DNA of 61,949 nt from Bacteroidales bacterium UBA6229 (GTDB lineage: Bacteria; Bacteroidota; Bacteroidia; Bacteroidales; F082), in the NCBI GenBank assembly GCA_002440975.1, contig DJWN01000045.1, positions 1 through 61,949 of the forward strand, written 5' to 3'. Below the pieces are notes generated by a model. That model did not search any database. It worked only from the letters and a program-made list of their open reading frames with translations, and was not told the DNA's origin. The translations under genes were made by a program, and so were the position numbers. Of this stretch, positions 8,442 through 17,945 are shown in pieces; positions within the stretch are counted from its first letter, which is position 1; each line of letters starts with the position of its first letter.

Positions 8442-11159
8442 ATGAAACAAAACGGTATATTGCTTAAACTGATTATCATTCTGATATATGCAAACCTTGT
8501 GTTGCCTTTTGGCCTTGCCGGCGCACAAACGACGGTCTCAAAATCTACTGTGATTGAACAGTACAATGGCAAGAGCTTTTACCTGCATACTGTGCAGCCA
8601 AAACAAACACTCTACAGCATCAGCAAAGCCTATGCTGTTGACCTTAAGCTTATTGAAGAAGCCAATCCAACGATTACAAACAACCTGCGTGTCAATCAGG
8701 TAATCCGGATACCAGCCGGCGATAAACAACCCGTGCCAGGGCAAACCACCAGTCAGTTAAGTCACAATAACGCTTCAGAAGCTGAGGATTCGCCTGAAAA
8801 TCTACCCGATATCGCAAGCGAATACGAAACCATTTATCATGTGGCCGGTCGAAACGAGACTTTCAACTATATCGCTGATATTTATCTTGTTCCGGTAAAA
8901 AATATCAGGCTCGCTAATCCAGGCATGAAAGAGCCCATCGCAGAAGGTGAGTATGTGTTGGTACCCATCACACCCAAAGAAAAAAGACCTCCCGTAATTA
9001 ATGAAAAACGGTTTCAACGCTCAGATTTCGATCCCTTTAATCCTCCTGCCAGAGCAAACACCACGAACACACAAGTTCAAACAACCCAAGCCTCTGAAAG
9101 CAGGAATCCAGTTGTAGTCGGACCAACCTCTGCAACACAAACAAAACCTCAAGACGACAGTCGTCAGCCACAGATGGTTGAGCCTTTCACGGTGAGTGAA
9201 TCGGCCGCGAAAAGTCCATCAAAGTCTCTGGTGAGTCAGTTGGGTAAATCTTCAGGCACGCAATATGTTGTGAAGCCTGGCGAAACCTTGTACAGCATTT
9301 CGCGCAACCATCAAACGGCTATGGACGATTTGGTTGCGGCCAATCCGGGTATTGCTAACGGAGTGAAAGCCGGTCAGGTGCTGCTGATTCCTGAAAAGCT
9401 TTCACAAGCCGGGCAAGTCGTTCAAGTTCCGCAACAAGCCGATACTACCATCACGCATACCGTATTAAAAGGAGAAACACTCTATCAAATCTCACGCAAT
9501 TATGCGGTGAGCATTGATGAAATAAAAAAGTACAATCCCGGCCTTACTTCCATCATCAAGACAGGTCAAAAGCTGGTGATCCCTAAAAAAAAAATAACTG
9601 AACCATTTGTACTTTTCGAAGTAGAAAGCAGCCAGCGAACCAAGCGTCTGGCTCGCGATTTTGAAGTGGATTCAGATGAAATCTATGAGCTCAACCCGGG
9701 TGTGGGACGAAAAGTATATCCTGGACAAACCCTTAAAATACCCCTTTTGGATCATGTTGAAATCGCCCCGATTCAGCCCGAACCCATCGAAATACCTGAA
9801 GTGATTGAAGTGGAAGAAATTGAGCCAGAGTTACCTTTTGCAGAAAGTGATTGTTATAAGGACAGAGATTACTCATATACAGAATTTAAAGTAGCACTGC
9901 TTTTGCCGCTCTATCTTGATGATGCCGATCATATATTTAAAGAATATTCGCAAAATGCTGATCCTGAATTATTAAGAAATCAAAAAGCGTTCTCATTCCT
10001 GAATTTTTATCGTGGTTTTATGCTGGCAGCAGATTCCATGGCACGCTCCCGGGGAATGAAAATCGTTGTGAAAGTATTTGATGTTGATCATTCCGTAAAA
10101 AAAGCCAATGCCGCCATCGCAGATCCTTTTTTCCGTGAAGCGCATCTGATTGTAGGACCTCTTTTTAGCAAGGCTTTTGACGTAGTAGCTCCTTTTGCCC
10201 TGAGCCAGCAGATTCCAATCGTGAACCCTTTTGCAAAACGCAACGAAATTGTGATGAACAATCCGGCAGTGATCAAACTAAAGCCGTCTGACGAAGATCA
10301 GTATGCACAGCTGGCCGAACTGCTCCGGACAAAGTACAACAATGCCAAAATCTATCTCTATCAGGCACACCAATATACACAGTCGCGAGAAATCGCTGCC
10401 CTACGCGAAAAAATTACTGCCGTCGTACCCCATCAAATTGCCATACCAAAAAGTGATATTTTAGCGGTTATCAAAGATCGGAGCCGAAAGATGGAATTAA
10501 AAAACGAACTTGTTCCTTTTATCACCATCGAAGGACACACCTTTTACACCTCCGAATTGGAGACAAATCCGCTTGACTCTGTATTGCTGCCCAATCCCGT
10601 AAGTACCATGGTTTATGCCGTTGACAGCGTACGAAGTTTCAAAAGACAGGCTTCTGTTGTGCGGGAAAATGTTGTGATCGTACTTTCTGACAACAATGTT
10701 TTTGCAACTGAGTTTGTGAATAAAATGAATCAGGTAGCTGACACTTTTAATCTCACTATGATCGGCTTGCCCGAATGGGAACAGTTTGATCAACTATTCA
10801 ATGAAAACCTTATGAAGATGAAGGCTATATACTTCACTTCCAATTACATCAATTATGCTGATTATTTCACTCAAATGTTCATCAATCAATACCGGCAACG
10901 ATTTGCTTCAGAGCCTGACAATTATGCCTTTGAGGCTTTTGATATTGGTTGGTATTTTTTGAATGCGCTAAAACACCTGGGGCCAAGGCCAATGCCATGC
11001 CTCTCGCAATTTCGCGTGCCGTTGCTGCAAACGCAGTTTTTCTTAAAAAGTAGCACACCCAAAAACGGATACGAAAACAGCTATTGGAATATGTATCAAT
11101 ACAAGCACTTTAGGCGTGAACTCATCCCAAATGCTTACTTTTTTGATCAAGAAAGGTGA
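8442..11159 (+). CDS. LysM-repeat protein with C-terminal periplasmic-binding (PBP1-type) domain
   Basis: 905 residues from ATG 8442, which places a signal peptide at the N-terminus (core LLKLIIILIYANLVL, then AGAQ). The upstream start at 8406 would put charged residues ahead of it and overlap guaA. Five LysM-like units are visible: three close to consensus (first, third and fourth, e.g. KPGETLYSISR and LKGETLYQISR) and two divergent. A proline/threonine-rich linker separates units two and three. From about residue 480 an amino-acid-receptor-like Leu/Ile/Val-binding fold follows (FKVALLLPLYLDD, HLIVGPLFSKAF, PIVNPFAKRNE). Periplasmic peptidoglycan attachment through LysM is expected. The binding lobe may sense wall fragments or act like LpoA on a synthase; both are inference. 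Confidence 0.85.
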   Translation: MKQNGILLKLIIILIYANLVLPFGLAGAQTTVSKSTVIEQYNGKSFYLHTVQPKQTLYSISKAYAVDLKLIEEANPTITNNLRVNQVIRIPAGDKQPVPGQTTSQLSHNNASEAEDSPENLPDIASEYETIYHVAGRNETFNYIADIYLVPVKNIRLANPGMKEPIAEGEYVLVPITPKEKRPPVINEKRFQRSDFDPFNPPARANTTNTQVQTTQASESRNPVVVGPTSATQTKPQDDSRQPQMVEPFTVSESAAKSPSKSLVSQLGKSSGTQYVVKPGETLYSISRNHQTAMDDLVAANPGIANGVKAGQVLLIPEKLSQAGQVVQVPQQADTTITHTVLKGETLYQISRNYAVSIDEIKKYNPGLTSIIKTGQKLVIPKKKITEPFVLFEVESSQRTKRLARDFEVDSDEIYELNPGVGRKVYPGQTLKIPLLDHVEIAPIQPEPIEIPEVIEVEEIEPELPFAESDCYKDRDYSYTEFKVALLLPLYLDDADHIFKEYSQNADPELLRNQKAFSFLNFYRGFMLAADSMARSRGMKIVVKVFDVDHSVKKANAAIADPFFREAHLIVGPLFSKAFDVVAPFALSQQIPIVNPFAKRNEIVMNNPAVIKLKPSDEDQYAQLAELLRTKYNNAKIYLYQAHQYTQSREIAALREKITAVVPHQIAIPKSDILAVIKDRSRKMELKNELVPFITIEGHTFYTSELETNPLDSVLLPNPVSTMVYAVDSVRSFKRQASVVRENVVIVLSDNNVFATEFVNKMNQVADTFNLTMIGLPEWEQFDQLFNENLMKMKAIYFTSNYINYADYFTQMFINQYRQRFASEPDNYAFEAFDIGWYFLNALKHLGPRPMPCLSQFRVPLLQTQFFLKSSTPKNGYENSYWNMYQYKHFRRELIPNAYFFDQER

Positions 11160-11162
11160 CCT

Positions 11163-11819
11163 ATGAAAAAAATGTTTTTTGCTTCTCTTTTAGGCTTGTT
11201 TTTCCTTTTTTCGGCCTGTGAATCAGGTCCCAAATCTTCCTATTGGGAAAACGGAAAATTAAAATCGGAACTCAACTACAATGGCGAACTGCTTGATGGC
11301 GAATGTAAATGGTATTACGAAAACGGCATTCCGCAGATGACAGCCATTTATGAAAACAATCTGCTAAATGGAAAAATGATCCGGTGGCACGAAAACGGTC
11401 AGCTGCAATCAGAGGCTTATTGCAAAAATAATTTGCTCGACAGTGTTTTTCATACCTACAGCATTGATGGCAAAAAAGTGATCAGCGAATATTACGCAAA
11501 CGATACACTGCACGGCCCGTATTACAGATGGTATGAAAATGGAAAACCCATGATCGAAGGTGCTTATAACAAGGGCATGATGGATGGCACATGGTTTTAT
11601 TTTCATGCTGATGGCAACATGGCCGCCAAAGCAGATTTTGATATGGGAACCGGCATTCAAAAGTTTGTTCACGAAAATGGTGTAGTGAGTATGATTACCC
11701 GCTACAAAGACAATGAAAAACACGGAAAAGAGGAGTTTTTCAATTATGAAGGCAAACTAAGCCTCATCAGGATTTTTGAAGATGGAATGCTTATAGAAGA
11801 AATTCCCCAGGAATATTAA
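11163..11819 (+). CDS. MORN-type repeat lipoprotein
   Basis: 218 residues with a lipoprotein signal (hydrophobic core, then LFSAC; cysteine near residue 19). The mature part is a series of about 20-23-residue MORN-variant repeats of the form YYENGxxxxxxxYxNNxLxG, as in proteins annotated YwqK-family. Such repeats form an extended beta-sheet; the role is unknown. The gene follows the LysM protein by 3 bp and is clearly in the same operon. A second, secreted MORN protein lies at 16270-16986. Confidence 0.82.
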   Translation: MKKMFFASLLGLFFLFSACESGPKSSYWENGKLKSELNYNGELLDGECKWYYENGIPQMTAIYENNLLNGKMIRWHENGQLQSEAYCKNNLLDSVFHTYSIDGKKVISEYYANDTLHGPYYRWYENGKPMIEGAYNKGMMDGTWFYFHADGNMAAKADFDMGTGIQKFVHENGVVSMITRYKDNEKHGKEEFFNYEGKLSLIRIFEDGMLIEEIPQEY

Positions 11820-11839
11820 ATCCTGCAACGGATGGAGCC

Positions 11840-12349
11840 ATGAAAAATCTGCCCAAATACTACCCAAAACCCACTCACAGCGATAAACAACTCGAATGGT
11901 TTGGATATCTGTTATTAGTTGCCAGCTGGATATTTGCCCTTTGGACTTATGCCAAAAGTCCGGAGCAAATTGTCGTGCATTATAATATCAAAGGTCAGCC
12001 TGATGGCTATGGAAATAAGATCACCTTATTGATTTTACCACTAATCGGGACCCTTTGCTTTGTCGGGATGACCTGGCTCAACAGATATCCGCATCTTTTT
12101 AATTATCCAACGAAAATCACTCCTGAAAATATGGAGTTCCAGTATAAGGCGGCAATCCGTCTGATTCGCTGGCTTAAGATTTGCATACTGCTGATTTTCA
12201 TGCTCATCACCTTTGCCATATTCCAAAGTGCCAGCCAAAACAATGCTGTCGGGATGATGGCCTGGCTGATGCCCACTATACTGGCAATCACCTTTTTACC
12301 CTTGATTTTTTATTTCCTGCATCAATCACCCAAGAAATCCAAAAAATGA
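11840..12349 (+). CDS. DUF1648 domain membrane protein
   Basis: 169 residues with four predicted membrane segments (near 20-38, 63-80, 111-130 and 137-158). The DUF1648 signature is visible after the first segment: PEQIVVHYNIKGQPDGYGNK. Members include SdpI-like immunity proteins, but this one lacks the second half of SdpI. Function unknown. It ends in an ATGA overlap with the next gene and belongs to the guaA-LysM-MORN operon. Confidence 0.8.
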   Translation: MKNLPKYYPKPTHSDKQLEWFGYLLLVASWIFALWTYAKSPEQIVVHYNIKGQPDGYGNKITLLILPLIGTLCFVGMTWLNRYPHLFNYPTKITPENMEFQYKAAIRLIRWLKICILLIFMLITFAIFQSASQNNAVGMMAWLMPTILAITFLPLIFYFLHQSPKKSKK

Positions 12350-13029
12350 AAACTACACTTCTGCTTTTTGCTGCCTTGTTCTTTCTAAACACCTCCTGCA
12401 TACAACAATCTTCTAAGCAGGAAACAACCAGTTTCGAGTTTAATGGAAGTGGTCACTTTTTCAGTGGTTCATACATTTTTTCTGAGCAGGAATCCATGCA
12501 TATCGCTGTGATGCTGCTGCCCGACAGCCTCTTTTTGCTGCTTAAGCGTGTAAACGACGAAAAACAATGGCAGGCAAATGCCGGAAACTGGCACATTGAA
12601 AACGAAAAGCTGTTGCTTGATGGAGGAAACCATAGCCGTTTATTGGCCACATGGACTGGCAAGCAGCTGGAAGTACTGAGTAATTCTGGCGAACCTCTAT
12701 TTAAAGAAGAAAAATTCCTCCTCGCCCAAATAACTACCGATAGTGCCGCCAAGCTACATTTTGAGATTACCGGAGCCTATCGCTGGCTTGCCGATGCTGC
12801 CACTATGAGCTTTTGCGATGCTAGCAGAACAATGCCAGTGTTGATGACCGAAGCCAATAGCGATGCCGAAAGAGCATTTCTGCTGCATCGAGAGAGCAAT
12901 GGACGTGATAATCTTTTTATACAGGTGGAAGCTCGTATCTCAAAAAATCCGGAAGCGGAAAGTAATTTTAAGACAGCACTTGTCATTCAAAAGATGAAAC
13001 AAACTTTTCCGGAGATGGAATGTTATTAG
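12346..13029 (+). CDS. NlpE-like lipoprotein
   Basis: 227 residues from ATG 12346, which overlaps the preceding stop as ATGA and gives a lipoprotein signal (hydrophobic core, LNTSC; C18). A longer reading frame from 12181 lies inside DUF1648 and is not credible. The N-terminal part resembles the NlpE beta-barrel (GNWHIENEKLLLDGG, then LEVLSNSGEPL). The C-terminal part resembles the NlpE OB-like domain (TGAYRWLADAATMSFCDA ... MPVL). The CxxC pair of the N-terminal NlpE domain is missing. It may report envelope stress or metals, by analogy only. Confidence 0.6.
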   Translation: MKTTLLLFAALFFLNTSCIQQSSKQETTSFEFNGSGHFFSGSYIFSEQESMHIAVMLLPDSLFLLLKRVNDEKQWQANAGNWHIENEKLLLDGGNHSRLLATWTGKQLEVLSNSGEPLFKEEKFLLAQITTDSAAKLHFEITGAYRWLADAATMSFCDASRTMPVLMTEANSDAERAFLLHRESNGRDNLFIQVEARISKNPEAESNFKTALVIQKMKQTFPEMECY

Positions 13030-13082
13030 GATAAGATTTAGCCATTTTTTATCTGCATTCACCCTTAAACAATAATTTGTTT

Positions 13083-14123
13083 ATGCGCTTCAACGATCAG
13101 AGTACGACAAACAAACTCTTGCTGGTATTGGCAATACCACTGGTTTTTTATATCCTCAAAGAGCTGCATTTTATCTTTGCTCCCTTGATGTTTGCTTTCT
13201 TCATCTCCTTGCTTTTCATCCCAATGCTGCGCTGGATGCATAAAAAAAGTGTTCCGCGACTGCTGGCACTTGTAGCCGTAATCCTGATCATAGCGGGCAC
13301 TTTTTATGGCGCTGTTAAACTAATCAGCCTCACTGGTGATGAAATCCTGCACGGTAAGGAAGCCCTTTATTACAAGCTCGACAACAAAATAGGCGATCTG
13401 ATCCTGCCCTATGCAGAGGTGCTGGGACTAAAAACTGTCGAAGGCAAGAGCACTATCAGCAGTATATTGATGAGTCCGCAAATTAGCGAACGGATATATA
13501 AAAATTTTGGAGACACTTTTATGTTCTTTCAGCAAACGCTGGTCACCTTGCTGATGACGCTTTTCTTTCTGGTATTGATACTGGCAGGCACATTCAACTT
13601 CAAGCTGCTGATGCAGGAATCGCTGCTGCTGCGACGCACCCAGACTATCAAAACCTATATGGCTATTGAACGTAGCATTGTTAAGTTTTTGAAAGTGAAG
13701 TTTCTGATGAGTTTCTTAACTGGGTTGGGCTTTGGGCTGATTGCCTGGAGTTTTGGCATCAGCTTTCCGCTTTTCTGGGGTGTGTTTGCCTTTGCCATCA
13801 ACTTTGTTCAGATGATTGGCTCAGTGGTTGCCACCTTGTTGGCTGCCCTTTTTGCCTTTATCGAGCTCGAAACTCCAGGAACCATCCTGCTTGTAAGTCT
13901 GCTATTTACAGGAGTGCAGGTGCTTTTTGGATCGGTTTTGGAACCAGTGCTGATGGGCAAATCCTTTTCTATCAATGTGATCACCGTTTTGGTAATGCTG
14001 ATGTTTTGGGGTTATCTGTGGGGCATTCCTGGTATGATCCTCTCTATACCCATCACCGTACTACTCAAAACCCTGATGGAGCAGTTTCCGGCGAGCAGAA
14101 AACTGGCCGTGCTGATGAAGTAA
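13083..14123 (+). CDS. AI-2E family transporter (YdiK/TqsA-type)
   Basis: 346 residues from ATG 13083; a TTG six bases earlier is the alternative. The protein has the family layout: two or three N-terminal membrane helices (LLLVLAIPLVFYILKEL, FIFAPLMFAFFISLLF), a soluble segment, then a C-terminal helix cluster with the conserved PLFWGVFAFAINFVQMIGS and VLEPVLMGKSFSI motifs. The family exports small solutes, peptides or ions by secondary transport; the substrate cannot be predicted here. The gene stands alone between the guaA operon and a convergent glycosyltransferase. Confidence 0.9.
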   Translation: MRFNDQSTTNKLLLVLAIPLVFYILKELHFIFAPLMFAFFISLLFIPMLRWMHKKSVPRLLALVAVILIIAGTFYGAVKLISLTGDEILHGKEALYYKLDNKIGDLILPYAEVLGLKTVEGKSTISSILMSPQISERIYKNFGDTFMFFQQTLVTLLMTLFFLVLILAGTFNFKLLMQESLLLRRTQTIKTYMAIERSIVKFLKVKFLMSFLTGLGFGLIAWSFGISFPLFWGVFAFAINFVQMIGSVVATLLAALFAFIELETPGTILLVSLLFTGVQVLFGSVLEPVLMGKSFSINVITVLVMLMFWGYLWGIPGMILSIPITVLLKTLMEQFPASRKLAVLMK

Positions 14124-14200
14124 TTATGTATTAATTACCGGAGACTTCCGATAAAATCAACCGAAATCATATAGTATAAACCTATTCTAGGCTGAAGCTC

Positions 14201-15643
14201 TTACAATTCATAAATGCAGTAATCCTCATTTTCAAAAACCTTATTATAGGATGATAACGAAATTTCGGTGCCGAAGCTCCTCTTTAAAATCACGATAAAT
14301 CTTAGCCCTTTTTGCTCCAGGCTTTTTACATAAGTCTCATCTTCAATTCTTTCATTACTATTGACCCAACCTTTTCGATGGGCAAAATACATCGGACTTG
14401 GATAGTCGCCGCTATTTATGATAATCAAATCGCTCGGCAATGATACCTTATCAAGATCACTTTCAAGTCTCACCAATCTTGCATCCTTATCCTTGATTCT
14501 GAAATCATGCTGTTGATTGGCTATACCTTCAACAGCTATTGCAATCAGAATAATTAATGCAATTTTTGTATGCCTGATTGTTGCGAGGCCGTATCCGGCT
14601 ACCAAAGCCATCACCGGAACAAAGGGAATGATGTAATAACTGTGATGCGAGAAAGTATAGCCAGCTTTAAATATTAATATTGAAAAACTTATAAAAGTCA
14701 ATATAAACACCAAATAAACATTCTTATCCTTTTTTATGATTGATAAGGCAAGCCCATAGACAAAAATCACAAATCCAATGAATTTCATGGCAGTATCGTA
14801 AAACTTATTTAAGGTTTCATTCAGATTTTGAAAGATTTCAATAAATCCCTGACTAAAACTCTTACCCATAAAAAAATGTAAAAATCCATATTCTTCCACC
14901 AGGTACGGAACCCAATAATAATACCAGAACACAACAGGCAAAATACCCATCAGAGAGACAACTACAAAGATATATCTTCGTTTTAAATGAATATTTCTAT
15001 TGAAAATAAACAAAACAAAAACCACAAGCAACATACCGGAGGGCAGCTTTGACAAAGCTCCGAGTAGCATTAAAATTACATAGCAAATCAAATGAATCAA
15101 AGCATATTTCCGAGATGTATTATCCAAATAATTGCTTCCATAATAGATACTTGCAATAATCAACGACATCGAAAAAGTATCAGGCATAATTTTTCGGGAA
15201 AACTGAAACCAAATGGAAACAATCAAAATAATGGCAGCATAGAAAGCGGTTTGTCTGGTAAAATACTTACCAAGCAGTTTGTAAAAAAACCAGATCCCAA
15301 AACTAGAGATGAGCAGATTAATAAGACGACCATACCAATGTTGATAACCAAAAAGTTTGGCGACAAGATAAATCAAATAATTGAGTAACGGGAACTCCAT
15401 GCCAGTAATTCCAGTTTTTTCGCCGGCAATATCAATTCTGGGGAAAAATATATTGTTATCAACTTCCAGAAAATTTCTGGCAACCATTGTTACTGTAGTC
15501 TGTCTCCAATTGTGGCTCGCTTCCAGGGGTGGATTAGTAATCCCAATCAATCTGATTGCAAAAAAGAAAATTATCCAGAATCGGATATCCCTGAATAGTG
15601 CTTTTGTGTTCATTTGCCCGACAAGTTTGTTTCTTTTCTTCAA
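14201..15643 (-). CDS. GT39/ArnT-like membrane glycosyltransferase
   Basis: 480 residues with about ten membrane helices. The first periplasmic loop carries NPPLEASHNWRQ, the position where GT39/PMT enzymes hold their acidic catalytic residue. The last 100 residues form a soluble periplasmic domain. Such enzymes move a sugar from a polyprenyl-phosphate donor to lipid A, glycan or protein. The start could also be the methionine at residue 11. Single gene, convergent with the AI-2E transporter; a 626-bp spacer lies upstream. Confidence 0.8.
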   Translation of the reverse strand: MKKRNKLVGQMNTKALFRDIRFWIIFFFAIRLIGITNPPLEASHNWRQTTVTMVARNFLEVDNNIFFPRIDIAGEKTGITGMEFPLLNYLIYLVAKLFGYQHWYGRLINLLISSFGIWFFYKLLGKYFTRQTAFYAAIILIVSIWFQFSRKIMPDTFSMSLIIASIYYGSNYLDNTSRKYALIHLICYVILMLLGALSKLPSGMLLVVFVLFIFNRNIHLKRRYIFVVVSLMGILPVVFWYYYWVPYLVEEYGFLHFFMGKSFSQGFIEIFQNLNETLNKFYDTAMKFIGFVIFVYGLALSIIKKDKNVYLVFILTFISFSILIFKAGYTFSHHSYYIIPFVPVMALVAGYGLATIRHTKIALIILIAIAVEGIANQQHDFRIKDKDARLVRLESDLDKVSLPSDLIIINSGDYPSPMYFAHRKGWVNSNERIEDETYVKSLEQKGLRFIVILKRSFGTEISLSSYNKVFENEDYCIYEL

Positions 15644-16269
15644 TCAATCATTTTGTAGTAAATCAAAAAGATAAGAAAACCAAAAAATTCATTAGCCAGT
15701 CCAAATTTAACAATTTGTGCTTAATAAACTCAACAATGTGAAATCACTCTTCGTGAAGATGCCTTTTTATACCTCAACTACAGCTTCCAAACAGCTGGCG
15801 TTCAGAACTTGACCAAATCCTACTATGTAATAGCTGTTTGGATTAAAATACTTCACAAGCTTGCATTTGTCTGGTCTGTAAGTTAAAATTACAGATCAGT
15901 TGATATCTTCATGGAATAACTGAAATTTTATGAGTAGCCTTAAATCACCCTTTTCTGGTCAAAATTGGATAAGTATGCAAACCATACCTGTACTGCTGCC
16001 ATTTCTTGAAAACCATAGTCTGTTAACATCACATTAATTAAAATTACATCCAATTGTCAATTCATTTGCTGACAGCTGAATCATAAAAAATTCGTTCTGG
16101 CAAAAATTGCATAACCATGGGTATTTCAAGGCTTAGAAAAAAATGTTAGATAAGTATGTTGTTCTGTTTAGCTGCAAAATGCCACTCATTAAAGGAGGAG
16201 GCTGAACAAATAAAACACTTCTAAGCCTTCCATGATATATGAAACAATCAGTTTGAAGAAGTTCCAAGC
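15644..16269. other. Gene-free spacer with two hairpins, possible gene remnants
   Basis: No gene is supported here. A perfect 11-bp inverted repeat, TCCAAACAGCT at 15786-15796 and AGCTGTTTGGA at 15832-15842, encloses 35 nt. A second hairpin, TCTGTAA/TTACAGA, is at 15875-15895. Two short open stretches look coding-like: plus strand about 15735-15885 and minus strand about 15945-16050. Neither has a convincing start, and I recognise no family. Read as spacer with possible decayed coding sequence. Confidence 0.5.
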
Positions 16270-16986
16270 TTACTCTCTCATCTGATATTTCTCTGTATTG
16301 ATCAGATTTCCATCTTCATCAAAGAACTCCCAGACACCCTGCTGGAGATCATGCTCATACTGTCCTTTCACATTAATTTGACCATTTGGATGATAGGAAG
16401 TGAAAGGACCGTTTAATTTGCCGTTTTCATAAAAACCCGAAGTCATCAGTGTGCCGTCATCAAAGTATTTATTCCAGGCACCTTGTGCTATTCCGTTTTC
16501 GTAATGCAATTCTTCAGCTGGCTGCCCTGATTGGGGATAATAAGTAACCGATAAGCCGTGCTTTTTATCGAACTGGTAAGCATCTCTGGCAATAACAGCA
16601 CTGTCGGCTGCACTGTAATAAGTCCAGATGCTATCCTTTTTCTGATTCAGATAGATACCTTCTGCAAGCAAAAAACCTGTTGAATCATAAGCTTTATGCC
16701 ATGCTTTTCGTCCGGTACGGTCAAAGCTGTTGGTAGCTTTCAACCTGCCTGATTCATCATAATAACTGAAAACTCCCTGTGGCTTGTCGTTTATAAAACT
16801 GCCTTCGTATCGCAGACTTCCATCTTCATGAAAGCCTTTCCAAAGGCCGGTTTTTTTCCCATTTGCATCGGTCTGATTGATCATTTCCTGTCCAAAACCG
16901 AACTGTGGAATCGACCAGCTGATCAGCAAAACAAAAATCACTTTTGATAGAAAAGTCCTCTTAAAAACTGTTTTAAATTTCATCAT
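16270..16986 (-). CDS. Secreted MORN-repeat protein
   Basis: 238 residues from ATG 16986 (a second ATG follows at once). A longer frame reaching 17349 is antisense to recR and is rejected. The N-terminus is a signal peptide (FLSKVIFVLLISWSI, cleavage near GFGQ). Eight or so MORN-variant repeats follow (TGLWKGFHEDGSLRYEGSF, GVFSYYDESGRLK, GAWNKYFDDGTLMTSGFYENGKL). No lipobox is seen, unlike the MORN protein at 11163. Function unknown; probably periplasmic or surface-exposed. Divergent from recR. Confidence 0.82.
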   Translation of the reverse strand: MMKFKTVFKRTFLSKVIFVLLISWSIPQFGFGQEMINQTDANGKKTGLWKGFHEDGSLRYEGSFINDKPQGVFSYYDESGRLKATNSFDRTGRKAWHKAYDSTGFLLAEGIYLNQKKDSIWTYYSAADSAVIARDAYQFDKKHGLSVTYYPQSGQPAEELHYENGIAQGAWNKYFDDGTLMTSGFYENGKLNGPFTSYHPNGQINVKGQYEHDLQQGVWEFFDEDGNLINTEKYQMRE

Positions 16987-17018
16987 TGTATTGTGGAACT
17001 TGCTTAATTGAAATAACG

Positions 17019-17026
17019 TATTTTTG
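17019..17026 (+). promoter_or_regulatory. Promoter -7 element of recR
   Basis: TATTTTTG matches TAnnTTTG. It covers the TTG at 17024 that would otherwise be the first start of recR. Transcription would begin near 17032, so translation must start later, at GTG 17042. Confidence 0.5.
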
Positions 17027-17041
17027 TCGAAAAGCTTATCT

Positions 17042-17650
17042 GTGTCTGAATATTCCTCTGTACTCCTCGAAAATGCGGTGAATGAGTTATCACGTTTGCC
17101 CGGCATTGGCAAAAAAACCGCCTTGCGTTTGGCATTGCATCTGCTGCGCGAAGAACCAACAAAAGCCGAAGCTCTGGCCCAGGCAATCACGCAGATGCGC
17201 AGTCGTATCCTGCTTTGCGAACGCTGCCACAACATCAGCGACACTCCGGTTTGTGCCATCTGTGCCAACCCGCGCCGCGACGAAAACAGCCTTTGTGTAG
17301 TTGCCGACCTGCGCGATGTGCTGGCCATCGAACGTACTGCCACTTTCAATGGCTTGTATCATGTGTTGGGTGGTGTGATCAGTCCGGTTGAAGGCATCAG
17401 CCCCACTGACCTGCATATCGACAGTCTGATCCGGCGTACGTATGAAGAACACTTTAACGAAATCATTCTTGCACTGCCCGCCACCATCGAGGGCGACACC
17501 ACAAACTATTACATCTTTAAGCAACTGAATCAATTTAAAGGTAAAGTTACGACCATTTCGAAAGGTATTGCCATTGGAGATGCCCTGGAATATGCGGATG
17601 AAGTGACTTTAAGCCGTTCGATACTTAATCGTACAACTTTTCATCTTTAG
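17042..17650 (+). CDS. recR: Recombination mediator RecR
   Basis: Loads RecA at gaps together with RecF/RecO in daughter-strand gap repair. 202 residues from GTG 17042; the TTG at 17024 overlaps the promoter. Helix-hairpin-helix LSRLPGIGKKTALRLALHLL lies near residues 16-35, the zinc finger is C61-x2-C64 ... C70-x2-C73 (CERCHNISDTPVCAIC), then the Toprim domain (LCVVADLRDVLAIE, GGVISPVEGI) and the C-terminal Walker-B-like part (EVTLSRSI). Family length is normal. It is convergent, with only 7 bp of spacing, with the small gene at 17658. Confidence 0.95.
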   Translation: MSEYSSVLLENAVNELSRLPGIGKKTALRLALHLLREEPTKAEALAQAITQMRSRILLCERCHNISDTPVCAICANPRRDENSLCVVADLRDVLAIERTATFNGLYHVLGGVISPVEGISPTDLHIDSLIRRTYEEHFNEIILALPATIEGDTTNYYIFKQLNQFKGKVTTISKGIAIGDALEYADEVTLSRSILNRTTFHL

Positions 17651-17657
17651 GATGGAT

Positions 17658-17891
17658 TTATTCTTCACGGAATAGCTCCAGTTGATTCTCGGTGACATAA
17701 AAATTGGGTGGCACATCATAGGTATAAGCAGTGATAAACCTACCGATATTCTTTTTAATCAGTTTGATAGGCGTTGTTTTTCGGGCTTTGCAGTAATTCG
17801 TCAGGGAGCGATACTGTCCTTCGGTTAACTTGAAAGTGATCGTTTTAAACTTTGTACGCCGTCTTTTGGCAGATTTGGATTTTTTTGCCAT
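17658..17891 (-). CDS. Small basic protein, possible ribbon-helix-helix fold
   Basis: 77 residues from ATG 17891; the frame is open to 17924 but the later start gives the natural MAKKSKSAKRRR beginning. A very basic N-terminus is followed by a strand (KTITFKL) and two helices (EGQYRSLTNYCKA, PIKLIKKNIGRFITAY), the order expected of a ribbon-helix-helix DNA-binding protein. This is a fold guess, not a family match. It lies between recR (convergent) and glmM (same strand, 54 bp upstream). Confidence 0.6.
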   Translation of the reverse strand: MAKKSKSAKRRRTKFKTITFKLTEGQYRSLTNYCKARKTTPIKLIKKNIGRFITAYTYDVPPNFYVTENQLELFREE

Positions 17892-17945
17892 GCGATTATG
17901 ATTTTCGTGTGGCGAATTTAGCAATATTCAACGAAAAACAAAACC

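Noticed and set aside
11163..11819. YwqK-type antitoxin
   Set aside because: That name comes from repeat similarity alone. This is a lipoprotein with MORN repeats and no adjacent toxin gene.
12181..12345. Longer start for the NlpE-like lipoprotein
   Set aside because: This stretch lies within DUF1648 in another frame; the lipoprotein signal begins at 12346 with an ATGA overlap.
16987..17349. N-terminal extension of the MORN protein
   Set aside because: The arginine- and serine-rich extension is the antisense of recR. The signal peptide starts properly at 16986.
17658..17891. Toxin-antitoxin pair at the small basic protein
   Set aside because: The fold guess fits an antitoxin, but both neighbours are recR and glmM and no toxin partner is present.
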